NCBI GenBank assembly: GCA_038135065.1
Contig: JAYPWI010000006.1
Location: 61,150-125,149 of the forward strand
Direction of reading: 5' to 3'
DNA length: 64,000 nt
From: JAYPWI01 sp038135065
Lineage (GTDB): Bacteria > Actinomycetota > Acidimicrobiia > Acidimicrobiales > Poriferisodalaceae
Shown: one piece after another, positions 16,254 through 23,730 of the stretch
Layout: each line of letters opens with the position of its first letter
Position numbering within the stretch: position 1 is the stretch's first letter
Notes under the pieces: generated by a model
Databases searched by the model: none
Told to the model about the DNA's origin: nothing
Seen by the model: the letters and a program-made list of their open reading frames with translations, nothing else
Program-made: the position numbers and the translations under genes

Positions 16254-19177
16254 CCATCACCGTCGACGTCCACCTCAACGGCACACCGGTGACCATCGAG
16301 TGTGAGCCATACGACACCCTGCTCGCCGTGCTCCGACAGCGGGGACTGGTCAGCGTTCGCTACGGCTCCGATACCGGGGAGACGGGGGCCGCAGCCGTCC
16401 TCGTCGACGGACGACTGGTCAACGCCGACTGCCTCCTGGCCGCCCAGGCCGGGGGGCACGAGGTCACCACCGTCGAGGCCCTCAACAAGCCGGAACTCGA
16501 CCCCGTCCAGGCTGCCTTCGTTGCCACAGGGGCAATGCAGTCGGGGTACTCGGCCCCGGCCATGATCCTGGGCACGTGGGCCCTCCTGCACCGCCACCCG
16601 GACCCGACCGACGACCAGATCCGCGACATGTTGTCCGGCATCCTCGATCGCGAGACGGGCTACGTGAAGCCGGTCGAGGCCATCCGGCGAGCAGCCGCCG
16701 TGCTGCGAGGCGACGCAGTCGAGCCCTTCGGTCCCCTCGTCGTGCCCCCCATGACCGACGGAACCAACCCCGTCGAGGTCGACCCGGCCGACCCTGCACC
16801 CCAAGCGTCGGCGGCCGTGCCGCGCCTCGTTCCCTCCCGTGACGTGCCGGCCATGGCCGTGGTGGGCAAGCCGGAGGTGAAGGTCGATGCCCTCCGCCTC
16901 GTCAAGGGCAACGCCGCCTTCACCGACGATTACGAGGAGCGTGGCCAGTTGGTCGGCAAGATCCTGCGCAGCCCACACGCCCACGCCAACATCCTCGACA
17001 TCGACGACAGCGCAGCCCTCGCCCTACCCGGCGTCCACGCAGTGCTCCACTACAAGAACGTTCCCCGGATCAAGTACGCGTCAGGCGGACAGAGCTGGCC
17101 CAATCCACATCCCCACGACCAGGTGAGCTTCGACACGAAGGTGCGCCACGTGGGCGACCGGGTCGCCGCGGTAGCCGCAGAGACCGATGCCATCGCCAGC
17201 GAGGCTCTGCGCCTGATCGAGGTGACCTACGAGGTATTGCCTGCCGTGTTCGACGAGCTCGAGGCGATGGAGCCCGGCGCTCCGGTGATCCACGACGAGG
17301 CCGACACCGAACACATCGAAGACCGAGAACGGAACATCGTCCATCACATCGAGGCGCAACGGGGCGACGTCGAGCGGGGCTTCGCCGAGGCCGACCACGT
17401 ATTCGAGCAGACCTTCCGGGTACACCAGGTCCAGCAGGTGCCCATCGAGAACCACATCTCGGTGGCCTGGCTCGACGCTGACGAGCGGATGGTCGTGCGG
17501 ACGGCGACCCAGGTGCCCTTCCACGCGCGCCGGATGCTCGCCCCCCTCATCGACCGGGAGATCAAGGACGTGCGGGTCATCAAGCCCCGCATCGGCGGCG
17601 GATTCGGCGCCAAGCAGGAGATGCTCATCGAGGACGTGGCCGCCCACCTGGCCCAAGCCACCCGCCGGCCCGTGAAGGTGGAGCTCAACCGGGAGGAGGA
17701 GTTCATGTCCTCCCGCACCCGACACCCCCAGACCCTCACCTACAAGACCGGTGTGAACAACGACGGCACCCTGGTCGCCCAATCCCTCCGCCTGGTCGGC
17801 AACACCGGCCCCTACGGCACCCACGCCTACACGGTGCAGACGGTGAGTGGGCTGCGGGGCCTCACCTCGTACAACTGCCCCAACAAGAAGTTCGACTGCG
17901 ACGTCGTCTACACCAACATCCCGGTACCAGGGGCATACCGGGGCTATGGAGCACCCCAAGCCGAGTTCGCGCTCGAGGCCCACATGGAGGACATCGCCCA
18001 TCAGCTGGGCATGGATCCCATCGAGTTCAAACGCAAGAACTGGGTCGTGGTGGGCAGCGAGCTCGACATCGCCCCCCACCTCGGTGAGCGGGGCGTCGCC
18101 GAGGACGAGCTGGACGAGTACCCCAAGGTGACCTCCTCGGGCATCGAGGAGTGCGTGGCGCAGGGCAAGCGTGCCATCGGCTGGCACCGCCTGACCGACC
18201 CCAGTTGGGTGAACCCACCGGACCGACCCCACATCCGCCGAGGGCTGGGCTTCGCCTTCTGCATGCACGGCACGGCCATTCCCTTCCTGGACATGGGCGG
18301 CTGCAGCATCAAGATCAACGACGACGGGTCGTTCAACATGCTGATCGGGGCCACCGACCTCGGCACCGGGGCCGACACGGTGATCGGGCAGATCGCAGCC
18401 GAGGTGCTCGGGGTGGAACTCTCCGACATCAAGGTCTATTCCTCGGACACCGACGTGACCCCCTTCGACACCGGTGCCTACGCCTCGTCGACCACCTATA
18501 TCTCGGGCACCGCCGCCAAGCTGGCAGCCGAGAAGATCCGAGAACGACTCAAAGAACGCGCCGCCCGGATGCTGGGGGTCGAGGAGCCCTGCACCATCGA
18601 ACTCCGGGACCGCCGGGCCCACGCCCCCGATGGCCGTTCGGTGTCGCTCGAGGAGATCGCCCTCGAGGCGTTCCATCTCGAGGACCACGAGCAGATCATG
18701 GGAACGGCTTCGTACGTCTCTCCAGAGTGTCCTGCACCCTTCGCGGCCCAGTTCGCCGAGATCGAGGTGGACATCGACACCGGTCAGGTGACGGTCACCC
18801 GCTTGATCATGGCCGTCGACTGTGGGGTCGCCATCAACCCCATCACAGCGTCGGGCCAGGTGGAGGGCGGCATGATCCAGGCCCTGGGCTACGCCCACTG
18901 CGAGGAGTACGCCTTCGACGACTCCGGTCGGATGACCAACGCCGCCCTCGGTCCGTACAAGATCTACCGGGCTGACGAGATGCCGGACACCGAGGTGTTT
19001 CTGGTTCAGACCATGGAGGACTCTGGACCGTTCGGAGCCAAGGCGGTGGCCGAGATCCCCAAGGACGGGGTGGCACCGGCCATCCGCAACGCCATCGTGG
19101 CCGCCACCGGGACGAGGATCGACAACCTTCCCTTCACCCCCGAGCGCGTGCACCGGGCCCTGCGAGGCGAGTCCTGA
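16250..19177 (+). CDS. xdhD: Fused molybdenum hydroxylase (XdhD-like) with cysteine-free ferredoxin domain
   Basis: A 975-residue fusion of a ferredoxin-like domain (about 1-155) and a molybdopterin subunit (about 205-975). All eight usual [2Fe-2S] ligands are replaced: first cluster S40, T45, A48, D60; second cluster S98, S101, D133, E135, while flanking residues (GETGA, MQSGY, TGYVK) stay conserved. The Mo domain keeps RIGGGFGAKQE, PGAYRGYGAPQAE, ATDLGTGADTVIGQ and the catalytic Glu in KAVAEIP. The fused order, the missing cysteines and phrases such as RHVGDRVAAVAAET and GAYASST match my memory of E. coli XdhD, a putative hypoxanthine oxidase tied to the selenium-dependent hydroxylase set. 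It should hydroxylate a purine-like ring in the cytoplasm; how electrons leave is unclear. Confidence 0.85.
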   Translation: MTITVDVHLNGTPVTIECEPYDTLLAVLRQRGLVSVRYGSDTGETGAAAVLVDGRLVNADCLLAAQAGGHEVTTVEALNKPELDPVQAAFVATGAMQSGYSAPAMILGTWALLHRHPDPTDDQIRDMLSGILDRETGYVKPVEAIRRAAAVLRGDAVEPFGPLVVPPMTDGTNPVEVDPADPAPQASAAVPRLVPSRDVPAMAVVGKPEVKVDALRLVKGNAAFTDDYEERGQLVGKILRSPHAHANILDIDDSAALALPGVHAVLHYKNVPRIKYASGGQSWPNPHPHDQVSFDTKVRHVGDRVAAVAAETDAIASEALRLIEVTYEVLPAVFDELEAMEPGAPVIHDEADTEHIEDRERNIVHHIEAQRGDVERGFAEADHVFEQTFRVHQVQQVPIENHISVAWLDADERMVVRTATQVPFHARRMLAPLIDREIKDVRVIKPRIGGGFGAKQEMLIEDVAAHLAQATRRPVKVELNREEEFMSSRTRHPQTLTYKTGVNNDGTLVAQSLRLVGNTGPYGTHAYTVQTVSGLRGLTSYNCPNKKFDCDVVYTNIPVPGAYRGYGAPQAEFALEAHMEDIAHQLGMDPIEFKRKNWVVVGSELDIAPHLGERGVAEDELDEYPKVTSSGIEECVAQGKRAIGWHRLTDPSWVNPPDRPHIRRGLGFAFCMHGTAIPFLDMGGCSIKINDDGSFNMLIGATDLGTGADTVIGQIAAEVLGVELSDIKVYSSDTDVTPFDTGAYASSTTYISGTAAKLAAEKIRERLKERAARMLGVEEPCTIELRDRRAHAPDGRSVSLEEIALEAFHLEDHEQIMGTASYVSPECPAPFAAQFAEIEVDIDTGQVTVTRLIMAVDCGVAINPITASGQVEGGMIQALGYAHCEEYAFDDSGRMTNAALGPYKIYRADEMPDTEVFLVQTMEDSGPFGAKAVAEIPKDGVAPAIRNAIVAATGTRIDNLPFTPERVHRALRGES

Positions 19178-19232
19178 CCGCCGGGCCCATCACCGGGTCC
19201 CTTAAGGGATCACCGTTGCCCAGGAGGACCTC

Positions 19233-20546
19233 ATGACCCTGGTCATCGGGGACTGGGTCGTGCAAGCGGCCGACACAGCTCCCATCGCGCAAGGGGCGGT
19301 GCGCGTCGACGGCACCACCATCGACGCCGTCGGCACCGCCGACGAACTCCGACGACGCTTCCCCGACGACGACGTGATCGACGCGTCCGGCCATCTCGTC
19401 CTGTCCGGTTTCGTCAACGCCCATGTCCATCTCTACGGCGTCCTGGCCCATGGGATCGAAGTCGACGCCGCCCCCGACGGGTTCTGGAGCTTCCTCGACG
19501 ACTACTGGTGGCCCAAGGTCGAAGACGCCCTCGACCACGACATGATCACCACAGCCACCGACTGGGTGTGCGCCGAGATGCTGCGCAGCGGCATTACCAC
19601 CTTCTACGACATCCTCGAGGCGCCCAACGCCCTGCCCGGTGCCCTGCTGGCATGCAAAGAGATCGTGGAGGCACGGGGCATCCGGGGAGTCCTCAGCTTC
19701 GAGGCAACGGAACGAGCTGGCCCCGAGATCGCCGAGTTGGGCCTACAGGAAAACGTCGACCTGATCACCGCAGCCGCCGCCAGCGAGCTGGTCTCGGGCA
19801 TGATGTGCTTCCACACGACGTTCACCTGCTCGGCCGAGTACATCACCAGGGCCTTCGGTCTGGCCAGCGACCTCGGGGTGCTCACCCACGCACACTGCAA
19901 CGAGGGGGTCCACGAGGGTCTGTGGTGCGAGGAGCATCTGGGCATGCGCACCCTCGAGTTCTACGACCGTCTCGGGGTGACCGGGCCCGGCTTCCTGGCC
20001 AGCCAGTGCGTGCAGTTGAGCGAATCCGAACGGGCCATCCTCGCCGGTAGCGGGATGCGGGTGAGCCACATGCCCCTGGCCAACTGCGAGGTGGGCGGAG
20101 GGATCGCCCCCATCCCCGAACTCCACCAGGCCGGGGTCACCATCGGGCTGGGCAGCGACGGCTACGTCAACGACTTCTTCGAGGTGATGCGAGGAGCCTT
20201 CCTCCTCCACAAGGCCCGCCTCCTCGATCCCGGCGCCATGCCCGCGTCGACCGTGTTCGCCATGGCAACCGAGGGCGGGGCCCAGGCCCTGGGCATGGAT
20301 CGGGTGGGCAGGCTCTCGCCGGGCTATGCCGCCGATCTCCAGATCGTGGACGCGTCGTTTCCCACACCGGTCAGCAGCCACAACCTCCTGGAGCAGGTCG
20401 TCCTGTGGCGCAACCACAGCCATGTGCGGGACGTGATGGTGAACGGCACCTGGCGTGTCCGTGACGGTCAGGTGCTCGATGCCGATCTCGACCGGATGCG
20501 GGCCCGAACCCACGAACAAGCACGCCGCCTGTGGGCTCGGTCGTGA
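19233..20546 (+). CDS. ssnA: SsnA-like aminohydrolase with a substituted metal-site histidine
   Basis: An amidohydrolase-superfamily protein of 437 residues. HVH (64-66) and H221 (in THAHCNEG, with E224) are present, and D309 sits in GLGSDGYVND. At the third histidine position, where relatives have AHG or AHC, this protein has Gln258 (LASQCVQLSE), so catalysis may be altered or lost. The FEATER block and the C-terminal VRDVMVNGTWRVRDG tail resemble E. coli SsnA, which travels with ygfM and xdhD. AGGAGG lies 5 nt before the ATG. The stop overlaps the start of the XdhC-like gene. Its likely role is deamination of a purine-type ring handled by the hydroxylase. Confidence 0.7.
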   Translation: MTLVIGDWVVQAADTAPIAQGAVRVDGTTIDAVGTADELRRRFPDDDVIDASGHLVLSGFVNAHVHLYGVLAHGIEVDAAPDGFWSFLDDYWWPKVEDALDHDMITTATDWVCAEMLRSGITTFYDILEAPNALPGALLACKEIVEARGIRGVLSFEATERAGPEIAELGLQENVDLITAAAASELVSGMMCFHTTFTCSAEYITRAFGLASDLGVLTHAHCNEGVHEGLWCEEHLGMRTLEFYDRLGVTGPGFLASQCVQLSESERAILAGSGMRVSHMPLANCEVGGGIAPIPELHQAGVTIGLGSDGYVNDFFEVMRGAFLLHKARLLDPGAMPASTVFAMATEGGAQALGMDRVGRLSPGYAADLQIVDASFPTPVSSHNLLEQVVLWRNHSHVRDVMVNGTWRVRDGQVLDADLDRMRARTHEQARRLWARS

Positions 20547-21304
20547 GCGTCCTCAAGGAGTTGGTCGAGGCCCTCGAGGCTCGCACCCCCGTGGTCTCGG
20601 CCACCGTGATCGACACCTCCCGGTCCGTTCCCCGCCGCCCTGGATCCAAGATGCTGGTGTTCGGTGACGGGACCATCTCCGGGTCGATCGGTGGAGGGGA
20701 GATGGAAGCCCGGGTGATCGCCGAGGCCCTGAGCGCATTGGCCGATCGGCGCACCCGTCGCCTGTCCTACACCCTCCTCGAACCCGCCACGGGCGACCCC
20801 GGCGTGTGCGGAGGAGAGGTCGAGTTGTACTTGGAGCCACACATGCCACCCACCACCCTGTTCGTCATTGGTCTCGGGCACGTGGGACGAGCCGTGGTCG
20901 AGCTCGCGGCGTGGACCGGATTCGAGGTCGTGGCCTGGGACGACCGGCCGGAGCTGGCGACCGACCTTCCCGATGCCCGGCAACTGATGAGCGGCTCCTT
21001 CGCCGAGGCCGTCACTGCGTTCGCACCGGACGCCTTCACCCACGCGGTGATGGTGACCCGCAACGCAGCCCTCGATGCCGAACTGCTGCCCCTGCTGCTG
21101 AGCACTCCGGTGGCCAGTGTCGGCCTGATGGGGAGCCGACGCCGATGGGACACGACCCGGGCGTCGCTGGAGGCTGCCGGGGTGCCCGCTGAGCACATCG
21201 CTCGGGTGAGGACCCCGGTCGGCCTCGAAATCGCTGCCGAAACCCCGAGGGAGATCGCGGTGTCCATCCTGGCCGAGGTCGTCGGTCTCGAGCATGGGGC
21301 CTGA
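20543..21304 (+). CDS. xdhC: XdhC/CoxI-family molybdenum cofactor maturation protein
   Basis: A cytoplasmic chaperone-type protein of about 253 residues that in this family binds molybdenum cofactor and supports its sulfuration and insertion into xanthine-dehydrogenase-type enzymes. The N-terminal XdhC/CoxI part has GSIGGGEMEARV and GDPGVCGGEVELYLEP with the conserved Cys. The C-terminal Rossmann part has VIGLGHVGRAVVELAAW and VGLMGSRRRW. The GTG at 20543 overlaps the SsnA-like stop (GTGA); an in-frame GTG at 20531 would add four residues. It overlaps the next gene by 11 nt. In E. coli YqeB I recall the equivalents of this and the next gene joined in one protein. Confidence 0.85.
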   Translation: MSVLKELVEALEARTPVVSATVIDTSRSVPRRPGSKMLVFGDGTISGSIGGGEMEARVIAEALSALADRRTRRLSYTLLEPATGDPGVCGGEVELYLEPHMPPTTLFVIGLGHVGRAVVELAAWTGFEVVAWDDRPELATDLPDARQLMSGSFAEAVTAFAPDAFTHAVMVTRNAALDAELLPLLLSTPVASVGLMGSRRRWDTTRASLEAAGVPAEHIARVRTPVGLEIAAETPREIAVSILAEVVGLEHGA

Positions 21305-22082
21305 ACCCGTCTGTCTCGTTCGCGGGGGCGGCGATCTGGCCACCGGAGTGGTCTGGCGCCTCCATCGACAGGGGTACCGGGTCGTGGTCACCGAACTCGC
21401 CACCCCGCTGACGGTCCGTCGCCTCGTCTCAGTCAGCACCGCCGTGCTCGAGGGAACGGCCGTGGTCGAGGGCATGACGGCACAGCGGGCGAATGCAGAC
21501 GCCGGCGCCCTCGAGATCCTGCGCAACGGTGACGTGGCCGTTCTCGTGGACGACGGCCTGCCCGACGTCGGGGCATCGGTCGTGGTCGATGCCCGAGTGG
21601 CCAAGCGCAACATCGACACCTCGATCGGTGACGCAGAGCTGGTGATCGCCCTGGGCCCAGGCTTCGTCGCCGGCGTCGACGCCCATGCTGTGATCGAGAC
21701 GGCCCGAGGACCCCGACTGGGCCGCTGCCTGTGGGAGGGGTCGGCGACCCCCGACACGGGGACTCCTGGGCTGATCGAGGGCTGGGGGGCAGAGCGGGTT
21801 GTTCGAGCCCCCGCCGACGGCACCGTCGAATGGCAGGTGGACATCGGCGCCTGGGTCGAGCACGGTGAGGTGTTCGGTTCGGTGGACGGCCAACTGATCC
21901 GGGCTCCGTTCCCGGGACGGGTTCGTGGGCTGATCCATCCGTCCACGCCCGTACGGGCCGGTCTCAAGATCGGGGACATCGACCCGCGTTCCGACGTTGC
22001 CGCAGACGAGATCTCCGACAAGGCCCTAGCCGTCGCCGGCGGTGTGATGGAGGCAGTTGGCACATGGCGCCGGTCCCACTGA
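21294..22082 (+). CDS. yqeB: YqeB/EF2563-family accessory protein of selenium-dependent molybdenum hydroxylases
   Basis: A protein of about 262 residues beginning CLVRGGGDLATGVVWRLHR, the hallmark of a family (TIGR03309-type) that co-occurs with selenium-dependent molybdenum hydroxylases. It continues VVVTELATPLTVRR and, near the C-terminus, has a barrel-sandwich-like stretch (VRAPADGTVEWQVDIGAWV, then RAPFPGRVRG) reminiscent of biotinyl/lipoyl folds. The molecular function is not established; a role in making or inserting the Se-Mo cofactor is proposed for the family. The ATG lies 11 nt inside the XdhC-like gene and the end overlaps the YqeC-like gene by 19 nt, so the three accessory genes are tightly coupled. 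Confidence 0.82.
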   Translation: MGPEPVCLVRGGGDLATGVVWRLHRQGYRVVVTELATPLTVRRLVSVSTAVLEGTAVVEGMTAQRANADAGALEILRNGDVAVLVDDGLPDVGASVVVDARVAKRNIDTSIGDAELVIALGPGFVAGVDAHAVIETARGPRLGRCLWEGSATPDTGTPGLIEGWGAERVVRAPADGTVEWQVDIGAWVEHGEVFGSVDGQLIRAPFPGRVRGLIHPSTPVRAGLKIGDIDPRSDVAADEISDKALAVAGGVMEAVGTWRRSH

Positions 22083-22771
22083 ATCTCCTCGCGACGGCCC
22101 TGGGGCTCGGCGACCACGAGCATGTGGCCGTCGTTGGCGGCGGCGGCAAGACGACCACCCTCCGGGCCTTGGCCAGCCAGCTGGCCGGATCGGTAGTCCT
22201 CACCACCACTACCAAGATGGGGGCCGACCAGGCCAACGGCTTCGCCCTCCGCGTCGATCCCAGCGACGCCGACCTCCAAGCCGCGACCCGTGACGGGCCG
22301 GTGATGGTCTGGAAGTCCATCGCCGGCCCCAAAGCCATCGGGGTGACTCCCGACGACTGCGACCGGTGGTTCGCCATGTTCGATCACGTGCTCGTCGAGG
22401 CAGACGGAGCGCGCCACGCGCCGTTCAAGGCGCCTGCCCCCTACGAGCCTGTGGTCCCGGGCTCCACGACCGTCCTGGGCTCGATGATCGGCATCGATGC
22501 CATCGGTCGGGTCATCGCAGACCGATGCCATCGGCCCCTGAGAGTCGCCGCCCTCGCCGGCTGCCAGCCCTACCAACGCCTCAGCACTAGCGGGGCCGCC
22601 CGGGTGCTCACCCACCCCGATGGACCTCGGCGGGCATGCCCAGAGTCGGCCCGTATGGTGGTCATCGTGACCAAGGTGGACCCCACGACGGCAGAAGTGG
22701 CCGACGACCTCGCCAGCCAGGTTCGAGCCCTGGATCCCACGGTCGAGGTCATCGAGGTGGCCCAGCAGTGA
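22064..22771 (+). CDS. yqeC: YqeC-family P-loop accessory protein of selenium-dependent hydroxylases
   Basis: A nucleotide-binding protein of about 235 residues. It has P-loop GGGGKTTTL near residue 26, then LTTTTKM, an EADGARHAPFKAP segment and a later VTKVDP that may act as a base-recognition motif. This layout is that of YqeC, a putative GTPase/ATPase of the selenium-dependent hydroxylase gene set with no proven activity. The start lies inside the YqeB-like gene and the stop overlaps the GTG of the LLM gene (GTGA). No MocA-type cytidylyltransferase is present here, so that step must be encoded elsewhere or be dispensed with. Confidence 0.85.
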   Translation: MAPVPLNLLATALGLGDHEHVAVVGGGGKTTTLRALASQLAGSVVLTTTTKMGADQANGFALRVDPSDADLQAATRDGPVMVWKSIAGPKAIGVTPDDCDRWFAMFDHVLVEADGARHAPFKAPAPYEPVVPGSTTVLGSMIGIDAIGRVIADRCHRPLRVAALAGCQPYQRLSTSGAARVLTHPDGPRRACPESARMVVIVTKVDPTTAEVADDLASQVRALDPTVEVIEVAQQ

Positions 22772-23712
22772 AGCTGTCCCTCAACCTCATTCCAGAATGT
22801 CCCACGGCCGAGATCGTCGCCCTGGCCGTTGAAGCCGAACGCCTGGGGTTCGACCGCTGTTGGGTCTACGACGAGGGTCTGGTGACACGCGATGTCTACG
22901 TCGTGCTGACCGCCATCGCCGCTGCGACCCAACGACTCGAACTGGGCCCGGGCATCACCAACCCCTACACCCGTCACCCTGCGCAAACGGCCTCGGCCAT
23001 CGCCAGCCTCGACGAGATCAGTGGAGGTCGGGCCTTCCTGGGGGTCGGGGCCGGGGGGACCCTCACCTTGGATCCGATCGGCATGGCCCGCCGTCGGCCT
23101 CTGGCCGCAGTCGCCCAGACCATCGAGGTGGCCCGCCGTCTGTTCACCGGTTCCCCGGTGGACTATGCCGGAGATTCGGTCACCCTTTCGGGAGCCGCCA
23201 TGGTCTACGGCCGTGCCAACACCGAGGTCTGGCTTGCCGGGCGAGGTCCGAAGATGCTGGCCCTCGGTGGACGACTGGCAGATGGGGTGATGCTCGACTT
23301 CATCCACAAGGCACGTCTCGGGGATGCGATTGCCCAGGTCCGAGCGGCCGGCGGTCGCCGAATCTGTTACTCCACGTCGATCATCACCACCCATGACGAC
23401 CTCGAGGCCGTACGCCCCCACATGACCTACCGCCTCGTCGACGCCCCACCGGCCGTGCAGCAGCAGATCGGGCTCACCGAGCAGGATGCTGCGACCATCA
23501 GGGCTGCCATGGCCGGGGGCTTGGAGGCCGCAGCCGTCCACGTCCGCGACGAGTGGATCGAGCCGTTCGTCCTCCAGGGCTCAGCAGCAGAGTGGTCGGC
23601 CGAGTTGAGCGACCTGTGCGAACGCCACGACATCGAGGAATTCTTGCTCCCCGTCTTCGAGATGCCCGACCCTGCCGCCTACCTCACCAGGGTGGCATCG
23701 GCCCTTCGCTGA
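22768..23712 (+). CDS. LLM-class oxidoreductase coupled to the molybdenum hydroxylase operon
   Basis: A luciferase-like protein of about 314 residues with VEAERLGFDRCWVYDEG, LELGPGITNPYTRHP, ISGGRAFLGVGAGG and TEVWLAGRGPKMLALG. The NPYTRHP loop and length fit the F420-dependent methylene-reductase-like branch. Its GTG start overlaps the YqeC-like stop (GTGA), so it is co-translated with the hydroxylase accessory genes. That is unusual, and it could mean the LLM protein works on the same substrate or on the electrons released by the hydroxylase. It converges on the dihydropyrimidinase across 18 bp. Confidence 0.85.
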   Translation: MKLSLNLIPECPTAEIVALAVEAERLGFDRCWVYDEGLVTRDVYVVLTAIAAATQRLELGPGITNPYTRHPAQTASAIASLDEISGGRAFLGVGAGGTLTLDPIGMARRRPLAAVAQTIEVARRLFTGSPVDYAGDSVTLSGAAMVYGRANTEVWLAGRGPKMLALGGRLADGVMLDFIHKARLGDAIAQVRAAGGRRICYSTSIITTHDDLEAVRPHMTYRLVDAPPAVQQQIGLTEQDAATIRAAMAGGLEAAAVHVRDEWIEPFVLQGSAAEWSAELSDLCERHDIEEFLLPVFEMPDPAAYLTRVASALR

Positions 23713-23730
23713 CAGCTGTACGCCACAGCG

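Noticed and set aside
17081..19153. 690-codon minus-strand frame opposite the molybdenum hydroxylase
   Set aside because: A mirror of high third-position G+C. The translation is His/Gly/Asp-rich without motifs, while the plus strand has clear catalytic motifs.
20468..22615. 715-codon minus-strand frame across the XdhC/YqeB/YqeC genes
   Set aside because: It spans three recognised plus-strand genes and shows no domain; a composition artefact.
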